From: an uncultured Actinomycetes bacterium
GTDB lineage: Bacteria; Actinomycetota; Actinomycetes; Mycobacteriales; Nakamurellaceae
Direction of reading: 5' to 3'
Length of the DNA stretch: 64,000 bases
Assembly (NCBI GenBank): GCA_937926105.1
Contig: CALANS010000204.1
Span: 1 to 64,000 of the forward strand
In this document: piece after piece, positions 59,074 to 64,000 of the stretch
How positions within the stretch are numbered: the stretch's first letter is position 1
How the letters are laid out: each line of letters starts with the position of its first letter
Notes under the pieces: model-generated
Database searches by the model: none
What the model was told of the DNA's origin: nothing
What the model saw: the letters and a program-made list of their open reading frames with translations, nothing else
Position numbers and translations under genes: made by a program

Positions 59074-60179
59074 GACTAACCGCCGCGGAACTGGTGCAGG
59101 TGCGGATGCCTCTGGTCGCCCCGTTCGAGACATCCTTCGGGGTGCAGCGGGAGCGAGATGTGCTGCTGGTCCGGGTGGAACTCGATGGCCAGCAGGGCTG
59201 GGGGGAGTGCGTCACCCTGCCCGATCCGGTCTACTCCCCGGAGTTTACCGAGGCGGCGGCGACCACCATCCGACGCTTCCTGGTGCCCGCACTGGCCGAG
59301 GCGCCCGCGCTGACCGCGCCGGCGGTCGGCGCGGCGCTGCAGCGGTTCAAGGGGCATCGGATGGCCAAGGCGGCGCTGGAGATGGCGGTGCTGGACGCCG
59401 AACTGCGAGCCTCCGGGATGTCCTTGGCCAACTACCTCGGCGCCATCCACGATCGGATCCCGTCGGGCGTCAGCGTGGGAATCCAGCCGTCCATTCCGGC
59501 CCTGCTGGACACTGTCGGCGGATATCTGGATGCCGGCTATCTGCGCATCAAGCTGAAGATCAAGCCGGGATGGGACATCGAGCCGGTCCGGGCCGTGCGA
59601 GAACGTTTCGGCGACATCCCGTTGCAGGTCGACGCGAACACCGCCTACACCCTGGCCGACGCCCGCCACCTGGCTCGACTGGACGAGTTCGACCTGCTGC
59701 TGATCGAGCAACCGTTGGAGGATGAGGACCTCACCTGGCATGCCAAGCTGGCCCGGCAGCTGCGCACCCCGGTCTGCCTGGACGAATCCATCACCTCCGC
59801 CAAGGTCGCGGCGGATGCGATCCGACTGGGGGCCACCACGGTGGTCAACATCAAGGCGGGCCGGGTCGGCGGCTACCTGGAGGCGCGCCGGGTGCACGAC
59901 GTCTGCGCGGCCCACGGGGTCCCCGTGTGGTGTGGCGGCATGCTGGAGACCGGTATCGGTCGCGCGGCGAACATGGTGCTCGCGGCGCTGCCCGGGTTCA
60001 CGCTGCCTGGGGACACCTCGGCCTCGGACCGGTTCTACCGCACCGACATCGTCACCGAGCCATTCGTGCTGGACGACGGCCACATCGCGGTGCCGACCGG
60101 GCCGGGACTGGGCGTCCAGGTCGACGAGGATGCGCTGGCCCGCGTGACCGTCGAGCGCGCCACGCTGCCGCTGCGGTGA
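59070..60179 (+). CDS. menC: N-acylamino-acid racemase / o-succinylbenzoate synthase (OSBS/NSAR)
   Basis: This 369-residue enolase-superfamily enzyme has the paired catalytic lysines (RIKLKIKPGW and VNIKAGRVGGY), metal ligands in LQVDANTAYT, LIEQPLEDED and CLDESITS, and the GGMLETGIGR loop of the NSAR/OSBS subgroup. Proteins of this group make o-succinylbenzoate or racemise N-succinylamino acids. No menaquinone gene is near; the GNAT and M20 genes are, so racemase is the better call. The GTG at 59070 has GGAAGGAATT upstream and overlaps the GNAT stop. Confidence 0.93.
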   Translation: MRLTAAELVQVRMPLVAPFETSFGVQRERDVLLVRVELDGQQGWGECVTLPDPVYSPEFTEAAATTIRRFLVPALAEAPALTAPAVGAALQRFKGHRMAKAALEMAVLDAELRASGMSLANYLGAIHDRIPSGVSVGIQPSIPALLDTVGGYLDAGYLRIKLKIKPGWDIEPVRAVRERFGDIPLQVDANTAYTLADARHLARLDEFDLLLIEQPLEDEDLTWHAKLARQLRTPVCLDESITSAKVAADAIRLGATTVVNIKAGRVGGYLEARRVHDVCAAHGVPVWCGGMLETGIGRAANMVLAALPGFTLPGDTSASDRFYRTDIVTEPFVLDDGHIAVPTGPGLGVQVDEDALARVTVERATLPLR

Positions 60180-60210
60180 GCCGGCCCCGTGTCCGCGGCG
60201 GCTCCGCGGC

Positions 60211-60228
60211 CGGCCCGCGGATGGGCCG
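60211..60228 (+). terminator. Possible GC-rich terminator hairpin
   Basis: CGGCCC and GGGCCG pair around GCGGAT, with further GGCC symmetry outside. No U tract follows. It sits between the racemase and PucR genes. Confidence 0.3.
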
Positions 60229-60264
60229 CCGGCCGGCGGTCTTGCGTGTGATTGAGTAGCTGAT

Positions 60265-61836
60265 GTGACCGCCGTGAGCACCCTGGAGTCGGTGCTGTCC
60301 GCCGTGGGACCGCCCGTGCTGCAGGCGCTGTGCCTGCCGCACGGACCGGACACGGCGGCCGGCGGGCCCGCGCTGCTGGACGTCGCCGAAGGCCCGACCG
60401 CCCCGGCGGAGTCGCTGCTGCTGGCCGTCGGCTGCCGGCCCGCTGACCCCGTCACCGCTTCCGCGATTCGGCAGGCCGCCGCCGCCGGGCTGGCCGCGGT
60501 GGTGGTCAAGTCCTATGGGGACGACCTCACTCCCGCGGTGTCGGTAGCGGAATCCGCCGGCGTCGCGCTGCTGCTGGCCGACGATGCGGTGCCCTGGGCG
60601 CACCTGCACCTGCTGCTGTCGGCCACCGTGTCCGGGGACCGCGGCGCGGGACACGAGCCGTTGTCCGCGATCGTCACCGGGGACCTGTTCGCGCTGGCCA
60701 ATGCGGTGGCGGCGATGGTCGGTGGCGCGATCGCGATCGAGGATCCGCATCAGCACGTGCTGGCCTACTCCAACGTTCCGGGGCAGCCGATCGACGATCC
60801 GCGGCAGGCGGGCATTCTCGGTCGTCGCGTCCCCGAGGAGTTTCGGCAGGCCGACCTGTACGAGCAGGTGCGGCGCAGCCAGTCCGTCGAACGGATCGCC
60901 TTGCCGGGCGTGCGGCCACGGCTGGCGGTGGCCATTCGCGCCGGCGACGAGCCGATCGGCTCGATCTGGGCCATCGAGGGTGACGGTGGCTTCCCGCCGG
61001 ACGCCGAGCGGGCGCTGGCGGACGCCGCCCGGCTCGCGTCGCTGCACATCCTGCGGCTGCGGGCCACGGCGGACGTGCAGCGTACTGCCCGGGCCGAGGC
61101 GCTCCGCGCGGTGCTAGTGGGGCGGCCAGCCCCGGCGGTGGATGTGCTGCCGACGGTGGACACCGACGACGTTGCCGTGGTGGCCTTCCAGATCGCCGGT
61201 GACGCCGACGATCCCGACGGTACGCTGCTGGCCCGCACCGCCGATCTGGTGACGGTGTTCTGCGAGAGCGTGCACCGCTCGGCGGCCTGCCTGACGTTGG
61301 GCGAAACGATCTACGCGCTGCTGCCCGCCGGCCGAGGCTCCGACCGGGCCATGCTGCGGGCCGTCGTCGAACGCGTGCAGGCCCGCACCGCGGAGTCACT
61401 GCACGTGCAGCTGAGGGCCGGAATCGGTGATGTGGTTGGCGATGTCCACGCCATACCGCAGTCGCGGGAGGAGGCCGACCGGGTGCTCCAGGTGCTCGGT
61501 CAGCGCGGCGGCCCGCTCGTCGCGAGCATCGCCGACGTGCGCAGCCGGGCGATCCTGCTGCAATTGCAGGAGATCATCGCCAGCGATTCGCGGATGTCGC
61601 TGGGCGTGCTGGAGCAGATGGCGGCACACGACGCCGACCGCGGAACCGGATACCTCGACACGCTGCGGGCCTACCTGGACTGCTTCGGTGACGTGCCACG
61701 CGCGTCCGCCCGGATGTTCCTGCACCAGAACACGTTCCGTCATCGCATGCGGCGGATGGTGGAGATCTTCGGTCTCGACCTGGACGATGCAGACGAGCGA
61801 CTGGTGCTGTGGCTGCTGCTGCGCGCCGCCGAGTGA
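60265..61836 (+). CDS. PucR family transcriptional regulator
   Basis: This 523-residue regulator has a less conserved N-terminal sensing part (about 1-290), a GGDEF-like middle and a PucR C-terminal helix-turn-helix (YLDTLRAYLDCFGDVPRASARMF followed by HQNTFRHRMRRM). PucR-type regulators control purine, allantoin or amino acid catabolism in actinomycetes. It lies in line with the amino acid racemase cluster and next to a convergent hydrolase gene, and so may regulate these. The start is a GTG at 60265; a GTG a few codons later is also possible. Confidence 0.92.
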   Translation: MTAVSTLESVLSAVGPPVLQALCLPHGPDTAAGGPALLDVAEGPTAPAESLLLAVGCRPADPVTASAIRQAAAAGLAAVVVKSYGDDLTPAVSVAESAGVALLLADDAVPWAHLHLLLSATVSGDRGAGHEPLSAIVTGDLFALANAVAAMVGGAIAIEDPHQHVLAYSNVPGQPIDDPRQAGILGRRVPEEFRQADLYEQVRRSQSVERIALPGVRPRLAVAIRAGDEPIGSIWAIEGDGGFPPDAERALADAARLASLHILRLRATADVQRTARAEALRAVLVGRPAPAVDVLPTVDTDDVAVVAFQIAGDADDPDGTLLARTADLVTVFCESVHRSAACLTLGETIYALLPAGRGSDRAMLRAVVERVQARTAESLHVQLRAGIGDVVGDVHAIPQSREEADRVLQVLGQRGGPLVASIADVRSRAILLQLQEIIASDSRMSLGVLEQMAAHDADRGTGYLDTLRAYLDCFGDVPRASARMFLHQNTFRHRMRRMVEIFGLDLDDADERLVLWLLLRAAE

Positions 61837-61878
61837 GGGTCCTGGCGGGCTCTCCGGAGAGGTCGTCGCGACCGGTGG

Positions 61879-63429
61879 CTACTCCGGCCACGCGACCTTG
61901 CTGTTGGGCAGCGAACTGAGCACCAGGCCGACCCGCCGGCCTGAGACATCGGTCGCCCGGGCGCTGCGCGGAGTGTCGTACCGAGCAGCACGGACCGCGA
62001 ACTCCTGAACGCGCGGCGGTTGTACCGGGGTCAGATGGATCATGCACTGCAGTTCGCCGCTGGTACCGGGAATCGCCCAGGTGACATCGGCCGGGGTCGC
62101 GGCGGACAGCACATCCGGTTCCGGCCGCGGGGGCGCCAGCGGGCCGATCTCGGCGATCAGCTTGTCGATCTCGGCCCGGCGTTCGCTGATCGGACGGTCG
62201 AAGTCGATGTTCTCGGCGAAGATCCGCCCCGCCAGGTCATCGTCCCAGGACCGGATGAGATCTTCGGTGGCCCGGCACAATTCCCGCGTCGCCGGCCAGA
62301 GGTGCACCGTGCGGGCCGGAGTGGCGTGGCGCTCCAGCACCCGGAACAGGGCCTCCTCGGCCAGCAGTGCCGCATTGCTGCGCACGCTGTTGGTCAACAC
62401 CACGATGCCGTGCCCCGAGTCGGGGTGCCAGGTCATGTTCAGCAGGAAGCCGGGAAGCCCGCCGCTGTGCGTGACGATGGTCCCGCGTTGCACGTCCTCG
62501 AAGACCACCAGACCGAGCCCATACCCGCCGACGGTGAGCTTGAGGCTCCCGCTTTGCCGGTTGACCAGGGCGGGCAGATTCAGCGAGTGCACCCGTTGCA
62601 TCTCCCGGCGTGCAGCGCGCCCGACCGGGCCGGGGTCGGTGGTGGTCGGCGGCCGGAAGGCCGAGCCCAACCACGTCACCCAGGTTGCGAGATCCCTGAC
62701 GGTGCTCTGGATCCCACCGGCCGCCGCGAAGGCCGCGGACCGAGCCGGGGGGTAACCGACCCAGTTGCCCTGGGGGTCCAGATGGTAGCCGGTAGCGCGG
62801 GTCGGCCCGCCCTCCGGCGCGCTGTTGTCGAACCAGGTGGAGTCCATGCCCAGCGGCGCCAGCAGTTCGCGCTGCACGAAGTCCTCGATGCGCCCGCCGG
62901 CGGCGCGGCCGATCGCCAGTCCCGCCAGCGTGAATCCGAGATTGGAATACTCGAACACCGCCCCGGGCACGGTGCTGTAGGTCAGGCCGCCCGCCACTCG
63001 TTCCAGCAGTTCCTGCTCGGACATGTCGATGAAGGGATCGACCCAGGCGTTGTCCTCGGTCAGCCCGCCGGACATGCTCAGCAGCATCCGCAGGGTCGGC
63101 GGGTCGCAGGGGTCATCAAAGGTTCCGGACGCGTGGAATTCGGGGAAGAAGTCGGTGACGGGGGCGTCGAGGTTCACCAGCCCGCGATCGCGCGCCAGCA
63201 GCGCGGCACACGCCACGAAGCTCTTGGACATCGACGCGATCGGGAACACGGTGTCCAGGTCGGGGACGTCGCCGGCGTCGTTGGCCACACCGAACCCGGC
63301 GCTGTGCACCAGCCCCTGCGGGCCCACCAGCCCGTAGACCAGACCCTGGGAGTGGTTCGCGGCGGTGTACTGGCCGAACAGCGCGTCCAGCTCGACCTCG
63401 AGGGGGGTGATCAGGTGCTCCGACGACAT
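61879..63429 (-). CDS. Serine hydrolase, beta-lactamase/D-peptidase family
   Basis: This 516-residue protein has SMSK (SxxK), YSNLGF (YxN) and HSGGLPG (HxG) motifs of penicillin-recognising serine hydrolases. It has a long C-terminal part of about 150 residues beyond the catalytic domain, including a beta-rich segment. No signal peptide is visible. D-aminopeptidases and related amidases have this architecture. Next to the D-to-L racemase operon, cutting D-amino-acid-containing peptides is a good guess. The ATG at 63429 has GAGAGGACAACC upstream. It is convergent with the PucR gene and divergent from the next binding-protein gene. Confidence 0.88.
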   Translation of the reverse strand: MSSEHLITPLEVELDALFGQYTAANHSQGLVYGLVGPQGLVHSAGFGVANDAGDVPDLDTVFPIASMSKSFVACAALLARDRGLVNLDAPVTDFFPEFHASGTFDDPCDPPTLRMLLSMSGGLTEDNAWVDPFIDMSEQELLERVAGGLTYSTVPGAVFEYSNLGFTLAGLAIGRAAGGRIEDFVQRELLAPLGMDSTWFDNSAPEGGPTRATGYHLDPQGNWVGYPPARSAAFAAAGGIQSTVRDLATWVTWLGSAFRPPTTTDPGPVGRAARREMQRVHSLNLPALVNRQSGSLKLTVGGYGLGLVVFEDVQRGTIVTHSGGLPGFLLNMTWHPDSGHGIVVLTNSVRSNAALLAEEALFRVLERHATPARTVHLWPATRELCRATEDLIRSWDDDLAGRIFAENIDFDRPISERRAEIDKLIAEIGPLAPPRPEPDVLSAATPADVTWAIPGTSGELQCMIHLTPVQPPRVQEFAVRAARYDTPRSARATDVSGRRVGLVLSSLPNSKVAWPE

Positions 63430-63661
63430 GGTTGTCCTCTCCGGCGATGCGTCACGTCTGCCCCGCGATCATGGACCGTTCCCCGAACGCACGCGATGTG
63501 GTGACCCACCGTTGCCCCACCTCAAGATGGTCCGCCGCAACAATGACCCTATCGTCGGCGGCTCCTACCATCAGCCTTCATCGGCGTGTGGTGCCCGACG
63601 TGCCGGCGGTCTGAGCCGCGGCAGGTGCGCGGCATCCGGCCCCGGCGAACGGAGGATCACG

Positions 63662-64000
63662 GTGACCGCTCGGAGGACTCGGCGATGGACGGCGGCCGGT
63701 GCGCTGCTGATCGCCCCCGCGATGATGCTGGCCGCCTGTGGCGGTTCTGGCAGCACCACGACGCAATCGACGGGAGCGCAGCCGCCCGCGGCGTCGTCGA
63801 CCGCTCAGGGCGGCGGCGGGTCCTCGCCGGCACCCTCCGGTGACACGACCGCTCCCGACACGTCGACGAGCGCGGCCCCGGACACCGCACAGGCCAAGAA
63901 CGGCGGCGATCTGGTGATCGCTGGGTACCAGGAGATGACCACCCTGGACAAGGACCTGGCCGGCACCAGCAACGACGCCCTGCGGGTGTTGGAGAACGTG
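63662..64000 (+). CDS. ABC transporter binding lipoprotein, 3' end beyond window
   Basis: Only the first 113 codons are in the window. The GTG at 63662 follows GGAGGATCACG. The signal peptide RRTRRWTAAGALLIAPAMM leads to lipobox LAAC with Cys26, then a Ser/Thr/Gly/Pro linker of about 55 residues. The mature domain starts GGDLVIAGYQEMTTLDKDL, typical of SBP_bac_5 peptide-binding proteins. It would be the fourth such protein in 64 kb and presumably heads another importer operon to the right. Confidence 0.88.
   Translation, partial: MTARRTRRWTAAGALLIAPAMMLAACGGSGSTTTQSTGAQPPAASSTAQGGGGSSPAPSGDTTAPDTSTSAAPDTAQAKNGGDLVIAGYQEMTTLDKDLAGTSNDALRVLENV

Noticed and set aside
59070..60179. menC as a menaquinone biosynthesis gene.
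   Set aside because: No other men gene is present, and the GNAT and M20 neighbours fit an N-succinylamino acid racemase. OSBS activity cannot be excluded from sequence, so the symbol is kept as a family name only.
1..64000. CRISPR arrays, tRNA, rRNA, phage or integrase genes.
   Set aside because: No regularly spaced repeats, no tRNA-like cloverleaf ends and no such protein families were recognised.

Overview
The window is about 70% GC with GC-rich third codon positions, frequent GTG starts, ATGA/GTGA stop-start overlaps and lipoprotein signals followed by Ser/Ala/Gly/Thr linkers. This points to a high-GC actinomycete (Actinomycetota), most likely a soil- or plant-associated heterotroph. No rRNA, tRNA, CRISPR, integrase, transposase or phage gene was seen. 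The window is a chain of catabolic islands, several with their own importer, and four separate peptide/nickel-type (SBP_bac_5) binding proteins occur in 64 kb.

1-8.95 kb: a dppABCD-type importer (minus) diverges from a serine hydrolase, anhydro-MurNAc kinase (anmK) and an acetyltransferase (plus). They share an 83-bp promoter region holding a 26-bp near-perfect palindrome with core TGTCTAGACA, which resembles operators of the DasR/NagR (HutC-GntR) type. Together this looks like cell-wall muropeptide recycling. A pyridoxal kinase follows. 9.4-24.3 kb: a membrane DUF308-lipase fusion, an iron alcohol dehydrogenase, then an SDR, a fumarylacetoacetase-family hydrolase, a GntR regulator and an enolase-superfamily dehydratase. 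These are followed by an Opp-type importer with a fused double ATPase and two more dehydrogenases. The enzyme set fits an oxidative (diketo-hydrolase) route for a sugar acid such as fuconate or rhamnonate. TTTCGAAA sites lie in both divergent promoter regions.

24.4-36.8 kb: a galactoside locus. A DeoR regulator with galT-galE-galK (minus) diverges from a CUT1 sugar importer that has no ATPase gene. A GH42 beta-galactosidase and a secreted GH27 alpha-galactosidase follow. 36.8-38.8 kb: a 107-bp inverted-repeat element, then a MarR regulator with a clear operator and an MFS exporter. 38.8-41.4 kb: a ThDP-dependent enzyme and a cyclase-family metal hydrolase.

41.7-53.9 kb: a PLP class V enzyme, an OsmC protein and a bicupin; an XRE-cupin regulator; two amidohydrolases, one heading a complete dipeptide ABC operon; and a threonine aldolase. 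This looks like import and hydrolysis of dipeptides or similar amides. 54.6-56.7 kb: a flotillin and an NfeD-like partner. 56.9-64 kb: an M20 peptidase, a GNAT acyltransferase and an N-acylamino-acid racemase (OSBS/NSAR) in line, then a PucR regulator, a D-peptidase-like serine hydrolase and the start of another peptide-binding lipoprotein. The first three genes match the known route that converts D- to L-amino acids through N-succinyl intermediates.
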